Counted from the first letter of the stretch, positions 1-8,821 are shown. The stretch is DNA of 64,000 bases from Proteus mirabilis ATCC 29906 (GCF_000160755.1 NZ_GG668579.1:376255-440254), one strand, 5' to 3'. Notes: generated by a model not told the origin, from the letters alone. Program-made: numbers and translations.

Positions 1-204
1 GCGCAATTTAATCAGATAATATTTCTACAATATAGTACAATGCTCAGCATTCTATTCTTTTTAAATAGTCTAATTCATCAATAGAGTTTTTATTTAATAT
101 AGACAGAAAAATTGAATAAGAATAATATTTATTTTACCTATGATTATTATTTTATTGGCGCCATTAACATTAAATAGCGCCAAATAACAAACACAATAAA
201 ATCA
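1..204. other. Intergenic stretch downstream of fsa
   Basis: AT-rich stretch with no open frame that looks coding. Its only clear structure is the GC-rich hairpin listed separately, next to the end of the aldolase gene. Whatever gene lies left of it is outside the window. Confidence 0.5.
155..183 (-). terminator. Putative terminator of fsa
   Basis: Inverted repeat TTGGCGC / GCGCCAA (155-161 with 177-183) about 20 bases past the aldolase stop codon. On the minus strand it is followed by an A/T-rich tail rather than a clean T run, so termination efficiency is uncertain. Confidence 0.5.
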
Positions 205-867
205 TTACAATGATTGGCGATTAAAGGCTAATGACCAATCATCAGTAAATTTATTAATCGCATCATCGACTACGGGTGAACGGATAATAGAGTAGGCAAG
301 CTCTATCGGAAGTGTTACTGCCGAAGCGCCAGACAACAGACAATCAACCACTTGGCGTGGTGTTTTAAAACTAGCTGCCAGTATTTTAGTGGGTAAATTA
401 TGCATGGAAATCAGCGTTTGCAACTCTCTTACTACTCTCACACCATCAGAGCCTTGTCTATCCATACGATGCACATAAGGAGCGATATAATCAGCCCCTG
501 CTAACGCCGCCATCAACCCTTGAGACACACTGTAAATAGCAGTCCCCAATACCAACATATTTTTTTGCTTTAATTGTTTAATAGCAACCAAGCCAGCTTC
601 AGTGACGGGAATTTTAATCACAGTATTATCGGCAATATTACCAATGCGCAATGCTTCTTCAATCATGGTATCGATATCACGGGCAATTACCTGCGCAAAT
701 ACCCGCCCCTTACCGCCCATAGCGGCTTTTAATTCAGGTAATAGCGTTTCAATGGGCTGCGCTGATTGAGCAATAATAGAAGGATTGGTAGTGACACCAG
801 CAATAGGAAGCACTTGTGAAAGTTTTCTCACTTCTTCAATATCTGCGGTATCTAAATAGATTTCCAT
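205..867 (-). CDS. fsa: Fructose-6-phosphate aldolase (transaldolase-like)
   Basis: A 220-residue TIM-barrel aldolase of the small transaldolase subfamily, the usual length for E. coli FsaA/FsaB. These cytoplasmic enzymes cleave fructose 6-phosphate to dihydroxyacetone and glyceraldehyde 3-phosphate, or run the reverse aldol addition. The N-terminus (MEIYLDTADI), the GVTTNPSII segment at 24-32 and the Schiff-base lysine K85 in VIKIPVT all fit, as do ASFKTPRQ and the C-terminal helix that closes the site. The ATG is preceded by GAGGCG. Unlike E. coli there is no pts or gldA gene beside it. A divergent transaldolase function cannot be excluded from sequence alone. Confidence 0.93.
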   Translation of the reverse strand: MEIYLDTADIEEVRKLSQVLPIAGVTTNPSIIAQSAQPIETLLPELKAAMGGKGRVFAQVIARDIDTMIEEALRIGNIADNTVIKIPVTEAGLVAIKQLKQKNMLVLGTAIYSVSQGLMAALAGADYIAPYVHRMDRQGSDGVRVVRELQTLISMHNLPTKILAASFKTPRQVVDCLLSGASAVTLPIELAYSIIRSPVVDDAINKFTDDWSLAFNRQSL

Positions 868-967
868 AATCGCGCCTCAATGATGTTGGTTTTAAGCTAA
901 ATAATTATAGGTATAGATTAGAAAGTAGCATTGTGAGCGAAGAATTTCTAGTAGAACAGATGAAAAT

Positions 968-990
968 AGCGCCATTTTCACGGCGCTAAC
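968..990 (-). terminator. Putative terminator of the chitin-active monooxygenase gene
   Basis: Hairpin with stem AGCGCC / GGCGCT (968-973, 982-987). Read on the minus strand it is followed by ATTTTC. It lies about 140 bases beyond the stop codon of the gene ending at 1130, so a long 3' end is implied. It could also be part of the fsa upstream region. Confidence 0.45.
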
Positions 991-1129
991 AATTAAACAA
1001 AAAATAACCGTTATATTTATTTAATCCTTATCATTAATATAATTTTTTGCTATTAAGTATAGCCTCGATCTTAATAGTATTAAGATTAATAGCATGACTA
1101 AAATAATTATTTAAATAAAATATAGCGAG

Positions 1130-1741
1130 TTATTTTTTAAATTCAGCATCAATAACTTGATAAAAAGCATTACCCGTATCAGCAATATCCCAAACACCTA
1201 AAATAATTTGATAACCAGAACGTTCTGGTATATTACAATTTAATGTTACGGTTTCTGTGGGTATTTTCCCATTATCATTTCGTTGGCAAAAAGGTGTTAA
1301 ATCAAAATCAGCACGGGTCAATGGTTTATTAACATCCCACCCTGGTTTTGTAATAAAGAAGCGCCATGATTCAGTGCTATGTTTTGCAGTTAATGTCCAC
1401 TTAAAAGTATTTTCGCCACTTTTCATTGCCACTTTATGCCAGCGATCTGCACTTTGTGCATTTAAAGCAGAAAAAGTTGCCTTTCCACCACTGGCAATTT
1501 CACCATCTGCAGGACCACCTTTAGGGAATCCTTTATCCCCTTCAATGGATTGCGGTTCATACTGTATCGGACCACAATTTTTATTTAAATTCCCCCCTTT
1601 GGATGAACAAAGAAAAGCTCTGCTGGGTGGAATATCAATATAGCCATGCTTTAATGTCACCTCAGCTGATGCTGTTGAAATAATACCTGCAGATGATAAT
1701 AATAATGTTGCAGTAAATAGCATAAGTTTATTTTTCTTCAT
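1130..1741 (-). CDS. Secreted AA10 lytic polysaccharide monooxygenase (CBP21-like chitin-binding protein)
   Basis: A 203-residue secreted protein with an N-terminal signal peptide (Lys-rich start, hydrophobic core, TASA end) and a single AA10 domain to the C-terminus. It aligns by eye along its length with Serratia CBP21: HGYIDIPPSRA, CGPIQYEPQSIEG, GFPKGGPADG, TAKHSTESWRFFITKP and GVWDIADTGNAFYQ. This family uses copper held by a histidine brace to oxidise chitin. The brace residues would be H32 and H121. The best signal-peptidase site is after A26, which would leave five residues (EVTLK) ahead of H32, although the family needs His at the mature N-terminus. There is no carbohydrate-binding module. 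The gene is monocistronic with an AT-rich upstream region. Confidence 0.9.
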   Translation of the reverse strand: MKKNKLMLFTATLLLSSAGIISTASAEVTLKHGYIDIPPSRAFLCSSKGGNLNKNCGPIQYEPQSIEGDKGFPKGGPADGEIASGGKATFSALNAQSADRWHKVAMKSGENTFKWTLTAKHSTESWRFFITKPGWDVNKPLTRADFDLTPFCQRNDNGKIPTETVTLNCNIPERSGYQIILGVWDIADTGNAFYQVIDAEFKK

Positions 1742-2069
1742 AATAAATCCTCAATAATAATTAAATTATTTAAAATATAATGATTATGTCAATCACATTA
1801 GATATTAGTCAAAAATAGATAATTAAATATATATTTATTAAAATCTGTGAGCAATATCGTCATTTAATTTAATATTAAAAGGAGACTAAAACAGCCATTT
1901 AATATTTATTAGATGATGATTAACCATTGAAATAATAAAAATATAAACAAGAGTATATAAAATAAGTTTATTATTAAAGAATAGTTTTAAATTAACATTT
2001 CACTTAAATTAACTATTCTTTATAAAAATTAGTTTGATGATAAATATGCCATGGCACTTCGTTAATCAA
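1742..2069. other. Intergenic, AT-rich, no gene seen
   Basis: This 328-base gap between two minus-strand genes must carry the promoter of the monooxygenase gene and the 3' end of recX. Apart from the inverted repeat at 1976-2021, no convincing element was found. Confidence 0.5.
1976..2021. repeat. Inverted repeat downstream of recX
   Basis: An 11-base perfect inverted repeat, AAAGAATAGTT / AACTATTCTTT, with a 24-base AT-rich loop, about 50 bases past the recX stop. It could be a weak terminator or an AT-rich cruciform. The low GC of the stem argues against strong termination. Confidence 0.4.
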
Positions 2070-2531
2070 TTAAAATAACGCATTGATATAATCAGAAGTA
2101 AACCCTCGATATTGTAGATAGCGAATTTGTTTGGCTCTCTCTTTAAAATCTTTGGGTTTACCTGTACCAAATTTTTTCTCTTTAAGATCTTGGCAAAGTG
2201 CATACCAATCAGTTTCTGTTTCTTCTAGTACCCGTTCAATAATTTCACTAGGAAAGCCTTTTTGCTGTAACTCTTGGCGAATACGCAGCGGGCCATAAGA
2301 TTTACTTAAATAACGACGAAAAAAAGCATATACCGTGCGATTATCATCCAGATATTGGCCTTCTAATAATCGCTCGATCACTTGCTCTAAACATCTTTCA
2401 TCGGTTGTGCTATGTTTAGCTTTATCGACTTCGTTGATCCTTCGTGCTAAACGGCGTTTTAGCTCAGTGGTGCCATAATCACGACGCGACAACATAAATA
2501 TAGCGTATTGGTATAATTCATCATAAGTCAT
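2070..2531 (-). CDS. recX: Recombination regulator RecX
   Basis: A 153-residue, charged, all-helical protein, close to the usual RecX length (about 150-166). RecX binds RecA filaments and modulates their assembly and activity. Family features are the N-terminal A-ML-R-DYG--ELKRRLARR segment, a middle repeat (YLDDNRTVYAFFRRYLSKSYGPLRIRQEL) and a C-terminal RYLQYRGFTSDYI repeat, reflecting the three-helix RecX repeats. In enterobacteria recX normally follows recA. Here recA is not adjacent: the upstream neighbour is a divergent envelope operon, so recX must have its own promoter. A 17-base palindrome lies 99 bases upstream. Confidence 0.92.
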   Translation of the reverse strand: MTYDELYQYAIFMLSRRDYGTTELKRRLARRINEVDKAKHSTTDERCLEQVIERLLEGQYLDDNRTVYAFFRRYLSKSYGPLRIRQELQQKGFPSEIIERVLEETETDWYALCQDLKEKKFGTGKPKDFKERAKQIRYLQYRGFTSDYINALF

Positions 2532-2888
2532 CGCAACTCCTTAATGTTATTGCACCTCAGTTTGGTATCCTACATATCTTATCGCAGTTACTTATCAATG
2601 CGACCAATTAATCGGAACTTATCAATAGCTGTACAAAAATAGTACAATCACGCTTGGTAAACCCCGTTATTTATCACCATAAAATCATCTGCTTTTATTA
2701 AGAATAACTGAAGATAAAGATGATTATTAGTTAAAAACACTTAGATAATACCGTGATAATACATATTGCTAAGCATTTTTATCTGCAATTAGCACTTATA
2801 GCTGGTGACCATATATAAGAAAAAGACTAAAATTTCGCGCTACTCTTTTACTTACTATTTGGTTATTTTTTATTTTTGTGGGTTATAT
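2532..2888. other. Divergent intergenic region between recX and the envelope operon
   Basis: This region of about 360 bases must hold promoters for recX (leftward) and the three-gene envelope operon (rightward). It contains the palindrome at 2630-2646. A GTG at 2805 opens the reading frame of the next gene, but the signal-peptide-bearing ATG at 2889 is the likelier start. No other element could be supported. Confidence 0.5.
2630..2646. promoter_or_regulatory. Palindrome, possible operator in the recX / envelope operon divergent region
   Basis: Perfect dyad TGTAC-N7-GTACA. It resembles a dimeric repressor site. It does not match the LexA consensus CTGT-N8-ACAG in spacing, so an SOS operator is not claimed. 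It lies between two divergent promoters and could affect either. Confidence 0.35.
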
Positions 2889-3875
2889 ATGAACTTTTCT
2901 CATTTTAATAAGGTAATGTTTGCTGCCTCTCTTCTTGCTACTGGCTTTTCTTATGCGGATAGCGATCGCCCTCTGCTCTCTTTAAGTGTAAGCCAATCCG
3001 GCGGCACTGCGTTAAATAGCGAAGGTTCGTTAGATACCCGTACTCCTGCAAGCCAATCTCGCGTATTACCTATCTGGGGTGATGAAGCTCGCGCCCGAGG
3101 TTATGATTTACCAGAGCCATTTGGTGCAAGCTATAGCTATATGAATCTACGTCAAGATATTGTTGTGGATAAAATTGGGTTTATTATGCCGAAAAATCCA
3201 GAAACAGCGAATGCTCTAAAAATAGAAGCAGGACATACTCGTGAAAAAAGTGAAACCCATATGCTAAAACTCGATAGCTGGGTTTTCCCTTTTATGAATG
3301 TGTATGGTTTATATGGGCGAACTAAAGGTAAATCAAAAACAACACTTAAAGGTGGTAGTTTTGGTGGTTTTCCATTAAATTTTATAGAAGGTATGCCTTT
3401 TAACCTCGATTTTAAAGGTGATACTTATGGCGCAGGTTTTACTTTAGCCGGTGGCTATAATCAATTTTTTGGTACTTTTGACTTAAACTACACCAAAACT
3501 AATCTTGATATTCTCGATGGGGATATTAAAGCCTTAGTCATTTCACCTCGTGTTGGCTATGAATTTGTTTTTCAACCTTTAATCGCCGGCCAAGGTAATA
3601 CCAAGCTACAAGTGTGGACAGGTGCCATGTATCAAGATATTACCCAACGGTTTAAAGGTAATATCAATAATTTAAATCTTCCCCCAGCGTTTGCTGGCAT
3701 GATCGCCTTAATGAACGATCCTGATATGAAATTCGACGTTGAACAACATCTTGCTCATAAATGGAACCAAACGGTAGGGGCTCGTTTAGAAGTCACCCGT
3801 AACTTTAATGTGATCACCGAAGTGGGCTTTAATAATCGTAATAGTTTCTTTGTTTCTGGTGAGTTCCGTTTTTAA
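2889..3875 (+). CDS. Predicted outer-membrane beta-barrel protein, unknown function
   Basis: A 328-residue protein when started at the ATG at 2889, which gives a clean signal peptide (MNFSHFNKVMFAASLLATGFSYA, cleaved before DSDRP). An upstream GTG at 2805 would add 28 residues ahead of it. The rest alternates short polar and aromatic strands (YGAGFTLAGGY, FFGTFDLNYTKT, ISPRVGYEFVF, LQVWTGAMYQDI) and ends NSFFVSGEFRF, with the terminal aromatic typical of barrels inserted by the Bam machinery. No family was recognised. Its stop overlaps the next start (TAATG), so it is translationally coupled to the BamA-like gene. Confidence 0.7.
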   Translation: MNFSHFNKVMFAASLLATGFSYADSDRPLLSLSVSQSGGTALNSEGSLDTRTPASQSRVLPIWGDEARARGYDLPEPFGASYSYMNLRQDIVVDKIGFIMPKNPETANALKIEAGHTREKSETHMLKLDSWVFPFMNVYGLYGRTKGKSKTTLKGGSFGGFPLNFIEGMPFNLDFKGDTYGAGFTLAGGYNQFFGTFDLNYTKTNLDILDGDIKALVISPRVGYEFVFQPLIAGQGNTKLQVWTGAMYQDITQRFKGNINNLNLPPAFAGMIALMNDPDMKFDVEQHLAHKWNQTVGARLEVTRNFNVITEVGFNNRNSFFVSGEFRF

Positions 3876-5017
3876 TGGTTAAAACATCTTTTATTTATGG
3901 GCTGGCCTTTGCCAGCCTATTTATTTCACACACAGCGAATGCCCAACTCTTTCCTGATAGACAACAAATCGACCAATGGTTAAATCAACTAGGAGGGAGC
4001 AATAATTTTGATCGCAGTAAAACCATCGACTGGGGCGTTTTACCCGGGCCTTTCTATACCCCTGAATTAGAGTTGGGGCTTGGGATCGCCGTTGTTGGGC
4101 TTTATCAAGCAGATAGTCGTCCCGACAGTAAAATTTCATCACTGTCATTAAGTGGCTTTGGTTCATCAACCGGGGCTTTTGGTATGACTTTTAGTAACTA
4201 TACTTACCTTGCTGATGATACATGGCGCTTTTACCTTACTGGGGCATTAAATAATGTGCCGACCAACTTTTGGGGACAAGGCTATCATGAAGGACGAGTT
4301 AAAAAGAACTTTGCACAATATCGTTCACAAGAGCTACATTTAACGCCGACATTGCTACGTCAAATTACCAAAAACACCTATATTGGCTTAGGTTGGGATT
4401 ACGCTAACTTACAAGCAGCAGCACCTGATGATGAGTTTAAAGCCTATATGAGCAAACGTCATTTGCCATTACGCTCTACCAGTTCAGGATTAAGTGTGCG
4501 CTTTACCTACGACAGTCGCGATTTTTTGCCTAACGCTCGCCAAGGCCAAGCCTTTGATATTAGCTATACTCATTATTCATCGGATACTGGTAGTAATAAC
4601 CGTTTTAATGCAACTCAAATGCAGTACAACTATTATTATCCATTAACCGAAGATGCGGTACTCGCCTTTGATAGCTATGCTCGCTTTACCTCAGGAGATG
4701 TACCATGGACGCAACTGTCTAAATTAAGTAACGGCCATCAGATGCGTGGCTATTATGAAGGGCGTTATCAAGATAATCATGTCTTTTCTAGTCAGATAGA
4801 GTATCGGCAAAAACTTAGTTGGCGTCATGGTATTGCATTATGGGCCGGAGGTGGCACATTGAGTAATCAAGCACGTGATCTCGGTAAAGGACATTGGCTA
4901 CCCAGTGTTGGTATTGGTTATCGTTTTGAATTTAAACCACGCATGAATGTACGCCTCGATTTTGGTGTCGGTAAAGAGAGCACCGGATTTTATTTCCAAG
5001 TGGGTGAGGCATTTTGA
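3875..5017 (+). CDS. BamA/TamA-type outer-membrane barrel lacking POTRA domains
   Basis: A 380-residue protein with a signal peptide (cleaved near TANA-QLFP) and a short linker that runs straight into an Omp85-type barrel (bacterial surface antigen domain). Supporting motifs are FTYDSRDFLPNARQGQ, the RGYYEGRY segment resembling the conserved loop-6 motif, and a closing strand ending GKESTGFYFQVGEAF. There is no room for POTRA repeats, unlike BamA or TamA. Similar barrels occur as translocators or channels for a linked protein. The start overlaps the upstream stop by one base and the stop overlaps the next ATG (TGATG), so all three genes are probably made together. Function is unknown. Confidence 0.75.
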   Translation: MVKTSFIYGLAFASLFISHTANAQLFPDRQQIDQWLNQLGGSNNFDRSKTIDWGVLPGPFYTPELELGLGIAVVGLYQADSRPDSKISSLSLSGFGSSTGAFGMTFSNYTYLADDTWRFYLTGALNNVPTNFWGQGYHEGRVKKNFAQYRSQELHLTPTLLRQITKNTYIGLGWDYANLQAAAPDDEFKAYMSKRHLPLRSTSSGLSVRFTYDSRDFLPNARQGQAFDISYTHYSSDTGSNNRFNATQMQYNYYYPLTEDAVLAFDSYARFTSGDVPWTQLSKLSNGHQMRGYYEGRYQDNHVFSSQIEYRQKLSWRHGIALWAGGGTLSNQARDLGKGHWLPSVGIGYRFEFKPRMNVRLDFGVGKESTGFYFQVGEAF

Positions 5018-6168
5018 TGTTAACGCGTTTGGCTATTTTTAATATCATCTTCATATTGGTCATTTCAGGATGCACTACCTCATCTGTGTCTGAAACCATT
5101 GCTGCTCATCTGGAAAGTGAGACTCAAGAAGAAGCCTCACAAGTTTGGCAAACGCCCCCCGTACTTGATGCGCCTAATGGATTAAGGCCTTGCTGTGCTT
5201 TTGGCTATAATTTAAAAGTCAAAGCATGGGGAGTACCTATTCCTTTTTATCGTATCGATAATATTGTTGAAGCTTCTACTTTAGGTGATCATCGCTATAA
5301 CGATAATTTTTGGCTGGGAACTGCCGCAGTATTAGGCATAGGCAGTGAAAAGTCGGGCATAGTCTATTCACATAAAGGGGGCTTTCTTGATATCGCCCAT
5401 ATTCGTGATACCGCAGATTATACTTATTATCTCTTTAGCCATATCTATCCCAAATTAGGCCAAGAGTGGACGCTAACACTCAGTGACGAATTAGCACAGC
5501 GTAAAATTCACTTTAACCGCTTTACTCCTCCTAGTAGTGATCGACAACGTTATACCTTAAGTGCTTATCTTGCCGCGCGTTTAGCTTATCGCCTTGCCGT
5601 ATGGCATGAGATTGCACAGTGGTACGGTTATCGCTCTGTGGCGGGATTTTCAGAAGGGATCTCCGCATTCTCACCAGAAGATCTCTACTCTAACCTAATG
5701 GGGGCGCGCTTATCACTTACCCTGATCCTCAATGGTGATGCCACAAACCTTGAGCACTATAACCAATCAATGCAGCGTATTATTCCCTCAGCACTCGCTC
5801 AACTAGAGGCGCAACCTCGTCAGGCCACCCAGCAGTGGTTTGATTTAATTGATGGGCAATGGTGGAATAGCCAAGAGCGGGTACCCGATAAATTTTTAGT
5901 ATTAAAGCGTGATTATCATCTTGCTGACAAACGCTATCCGGTATTGCCTTTTGGGGAGACAACTCCACCTCATTATCTGACATTACCCGATGTTTACGCA
6001 GGCTATTCTTTAAAACAATTAGCAGAATTTCAGCTTTGGCCTACTAAACAGATGGCAAATTTACCCGTCCCTAAAACTTATTGGAAAGAAGCGGATTTTG
6101 CTGATTTAGCAGAAAAAGCTCGCCAAATCGATCAAAAAACTCGACCAAAAACAACAAAAAATGACTAA
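5017..6168 (+). CDS. DUF4056-like lipoprotein, possible hydrolase
   Basis: A 383-residue protein from the ATG at 5017; a TTG one codon earlier is also possible. The N-terminus is a lipoprotein signal with lipobox VISGC, so it should be lipidated and, lacking Asp at +2, sent to the outer membrane. The body matches my recollection of DUF4056: RPCCAFGYNLKV, SHKGGFLDIAHIRDTADYT, then WHEIAQWYGYRS followed by FSEGISAFSPEDLYSN. The conserved His/Glu/Asp residues suggest a metal site or hydrolase centre, but this is inference. It is the last gene of the three-gene envelope operon, coupled to the BamA-like barrel. Confidence 0.65.
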   Translation: MLTRLAIFNIIFILVISGCTTSSVSETIAAHLESETQEEASQVWQTPPVLDAPNGLRPCCAFGYNLKVKAWGVPIPFYRIDNIVEASTLGDHRYNDNFWLGTAAVLGIGSEKSGIVYSHKGGFLDIAHIRDTADYTYYLFSHIYPKLGQEWTLTLSDELAQRKIHFNRFTPPSSDRQRYTLSAYLAARLAYRLAVWHEIAQWYGYRSVAGFSEGISAFSPEDLYSNLMGARLSLTLILNGDATNLEHYNQSMQRIIPSALAQLEAQPRQATQQWFDLIDGQWWNSQERVPDKFLVLKRDYHLADKRYPVLPFGETTPPHYLTLPDVYAGYSLKQLAEFQLWPTKQMANLPVPKTYWKEADFADLAEKARQIDQKTRPKTTKND

Positions 6169-6443
6169 ATATTGAACAAAATTGACATATTAAAAACGCT
6201 AAATTATGATAAATTTGAGTTAAATAGCATTAATTTATATAAGAATAACTGAACAATAATCAAAAATCACATTTTTTGTTAAAAGAAAAAAGCGATTATA
6301 AAACGAGGTGTTCCAGTAAATAAGATACATTTTATTAACAATGCACTCGTAGTTATCCTAATGTAAGGCGATATTTTGTAGCTATAGAAAAAGTAATTTG
6401 CTAGTATTCGTTCGATTTTTATCCAGTTAAACGAGGAGAAGCA

Positions 6444-7238
6444 ATGCCCTCTCAATTGATGAGGACAAGTGCCGTCTTCGCTTTCTTGATTTCACTACTC
6501 TTTACTGGTGTGAGTTTTGCCTCTACCAGTACCGGCAGTTCCCGAATGCTGCAGGCGGATACATTCAAAAGCACGACAACCTCGTTGCCAGATTTGAAAA
6601 AATATCCCTCGGGAACTCAGCGTAAGAAAGCGTTTTTAAATGTCATAGTTCCTATTATTGATAACATTAATAATAAGATATTGAGAGATCGTGAGTGGTT
6701 AACCGCTCAACGTAAAGCCCAACACTGGGGCAGCGCAGATTTGAAAAAACTGCGTGAAATCTGTCAATACTATGGCGTAACATGTACCAGCCCCAAAAAA
6801 GTGAATTGGGATTCGTTACTGACTCGCGTTGATATTATTCCGACTCATTTTGTCGCAACGCAAGCTGCAACAGAATCAGGTTGGGGAACATCAAAATTGG
6901 CACAGCAAAACAATAACTTATTCGGTATGCGATGTGGTAACCGGTCTTGCAATAATGTCCCTGGGAAAACCAAAGGCTATGCAGCCTACCCAGATATTGA
7001 AGGCTCAGTGATTGCTTATATGCGTAATCTCAATACGCACCGCGCCTATAATTCACTGCGCTCATCAAGAGCACAGCAAAGAATGACGCAACAGCAACTC
7101 GATCCACGCCAGTTAATCACCGACTTGAAAGGCTATTCAGAATTAGGTTCAAGTTACAATGATTATCTGACCGAAATGTTCGACTCAAATAAGAAGCTGA
7201 TCACGCAAGTTCAGTTACAGTCGAAACGAGAAAGTTAG
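6444..7238 (+). CDS. bax: Bax protein, glucosaminidase-domain peptidoglycan hydrolase
   Basis: A 264-residue exported protein like E. coli Bax (about 274). It has a signal peptide ending near GVSFA, a linker, and a C-terminal mannosyl-glycoprotein endo-beta-N-acetylglucosaminidase-like domain: HFVATQAATESGWGTSKLAQ with the catalytic Glu in TESGWG, then NNNLFGMRCG and a late YNDYL segment. Such domains cleave glycan strands of peptidoglycan in the periplasm. CGNRSCNN may form a disulphide. A clear GAGGAG precedes the ATG and a strong terminator follows, so the gene looks monocistronic. The gap before it (6169-6443) is AT-rich and shows no gene. Confidence 0.9.
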   Translation: MPSQLMRTSAVFAFLISLLFTGVSFASTSTGSSRMLQADTFKSTTTSLPDLKKYPSGTQRKKAFLNVIVPIIDNINNKILRDREWLTAQRKAQHWGSADLKKLREICQYYGVTCTSPKKVNWDSLLTRVDIIPTHFVATQAATESGWGTSKLAQQNNNLFGMRCGNRSCNNVPGKTKGYAAYPDIEGSVIAYMRNLNTHRAYNSLRSSRAQQRMTQQQLDPRQLITDLKGYSELGSSYNDYLTEMFDSNKKLITQVQLQSKRES

Positions 7239-7263
7239 TCCTAAATAGCTATTCATAGCAAAC

Positions 7264-7304
7264 AAAAGCCACTTTTCATTTATCTGAAAAGTGGCTTTTA
7301 TTTA
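7264..7304 (+). terminator. Intrinsic terminator of bax
   Basis: A 14-base perfect stem, AAAAGCCACTTTTC paired with GAAAAGTGGCTTTT (7264-7277 with 7286-7299), 8-base loop, then TATTT. It lies 25 bases after the bax stop. Confidence 0.9.
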
Positions 7305-7402
7305 TCACAAGATAATCTTTTGATTGAAAGCAAGCTAATAATTCATAATATAGGGAGTAACACATTTGGTATGACTGTTAAATCACACCCTTAGAGCCAT
7401 TT

Positions 7403-8821
7403 ATGAATTTTTTTTCATTCGAGTTTCTCGGAGCCTTTACGAGCTTTTTTATTATCTATTGGCTCTTCCAAAAGCAGGTTAAGATCCAAAATATCTTACT
7501 CATCATAGTAAGTTATGCTTTTCTATTCTATGTCGACTACCGTCCTGCTGTTATCTTATTAAGCTATACGCTTTTGATTTACTCATTAGCCAATATACTC
7601 ACCCGCTATACATCAACGAAAGTGATTTATTGGTTACTGGGGCTGTTAGTTGCCCTCTATTTTACTGCCTTTAAATATTACTCATTTTTCCAAGAATCAT
7701 TGACACAATTATTCTCACAGTGGGGATTAAGTGTTGAATTGCCAATTATTGAACTACTGGCACCATTAGGGTTATCGTTTTATATCTTCCACTCTGTTAG
7801 CTATGTCGTTTCAGTGTGTCGCAAAGAGATCCCTAAAGCCCCTTTTCTTGATGTCGTGCTCTACTTATGCTTTTTCCCAAGCATTGTGGCGGGACCGATT
7901 AATCGTGCCAAACAATTTTTACCACAAATTCAAGCACCAACCCGTAAAATTATCGACTATAAAGGGGCTATCATGCTGATTGTATTAGCAATCGCTAAGC
8001 TCTTTTGGTTAAGTGGTTGGTTGTCGACAAATTATGTCGATCCTATTTTTAATGCCCCTGATTTAGCCACTAGCGGACAAGTACTGGTGGCGACCTATGC
8101 TTATGCATGGCATATCTATTTTAACTTCTCGGGTTATACCAATTTAGTGACAGGTATTGCGTTATTACTGGGTTTTGTTGTCCCTCGTAACTTTAATGCA
8201 CCTTATTTAGCCATCAATCTTGCTGATTTTTGGCGTCGTTGGCATATAAGTTTATCAACGTTTATTCGCGATTATGTTTATATCCCTTTGGGGGGAAATC
8301 GTAAGGGCGTTATTCGACAAAATGTGAATGCCTTTGCCGCGATGGTTATCTCTGGTTTATGGCATGGCGCAGCTATGACGTTTATTATCTGGGGAGCCAT
8401 TCATGGTATTGGTGTGGTGATATTAAATATCAAACACCGCCTTTTCCCCGCCGCCAAACATGACGCCAATAGCATGCTAGCATCATTAAAAATGTTGTTA
8501 TCTTGGATAATTACCTTCCATTTTGTGTGCTTTGCGTGGATCTTTTTTCGCAGCCAAACCGTCAATGATGCTTGGATATTAATTCAACAACTCTTTAGTG
8601 CAGGTGCTTGGCAGTCGCTACAAGCCGAAGGGCTAACCCTGTTTATGTTCTGGGGACTGTTCTTACTGTATCCTTGTTTTGTCACTTTAAGGGCAATTAT
8701 TGCGCGACTTGAGAAAAAAGTGCCTTGGTATGTTTATCCACTACCATTAGCGTTGATCCTTACAATTATATTTATGTTGTCTCCTGATGGGGTTCCGGGA
8801 TTTATTTATGCCAGCTTTTGA
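7403..8821 (+). CDS. patA: MBOAT membrane O-acyltransferase of peptidoglycan O-acetylation (PatA/PacA type)
   Basis: A 472-residue polytopic membrane protein of the AlgI/PatA branch of the MBOAT family. Many hydrophobic helices surround the signature blocks LSFYIFHSVSYVV, CFFPSIVAGPINR, NFSGYTNLVTGIALLLGF, FWRRWHISLSTFIRDYVYIPLGGNRKG and SGLWHGAAMTFIIWG. The catalytic histidine is H321 in the WHG motif. In Gram-negative peptidoglycan O-acetylation this protein moves acetyl groups from the cytoplasm to the periplasmic acetyltransferase. The two SGNH genes that follow with overlaps support this role over alginate acetylation, since no alginate genes are present. P. mirabilis is known for heavily O-acetylated peptidoglycan. 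Confidence 0.85.
   Translation: MNFFSFEFLGAFTSFFIIYWLFQKQVKIQNILLIIVSYAFLFYVDYRPAVILLSYTLLIYSLANILTRYTSTKVIYWLLGLLVALYFTAFKYYSFFQESLTQLFSQWGLSVELPIIELLAPLGLSFYIFHSVSYVVSVCRKEIPKAPFLDVVLYLCFFPSIVAGPINRAKQFLPQIQAPTRKIIDYKGAIMLIVLAIAKLFWLSGWLSTNYVDPIFNAPDLATSGQVLVATYAYAWHIYFNFSGYTNLVTGIALLLGFVVPRNFNAPYLAINLADFWRRWHISLSTFIRDYVYIPLGGNRKGVIRQNVNAFAAMVISGLWHGAAMTFIIWGAIHGIGVVILNIKHRLFPAAKHDANSMLASLKMLLSWIITFHFVCFAWIFFRSQTVNDAWILIQQLFSAGAWQSLQAEGLTLFMFWGLFLLYPCFVTLRAIIARLEKKVPWYVYPLPLALILTIIFMLSPDGVPGFIYASF

Noticed and set aside
1257..1643. Open frame of 128 codons on the plus strand opposite the monooxygenase gene
   Set aside because: It is fully antisense to a well-supported gene, has no ribosome site and resembles no protein.
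2629..2648. LexA box upstream of recX
   Set aside because: CTGT is present, but the partner ACAG is not at the required distance; the dyad is TGTAC-N7-GTACA instead.
2699..6253. Shared 13-mer AAGAATAACTGAA in the upstream regions of the envelope operon and of bax
   Set aside because: Too short and AT-rich to be called a repeat or operator; no symmetry.
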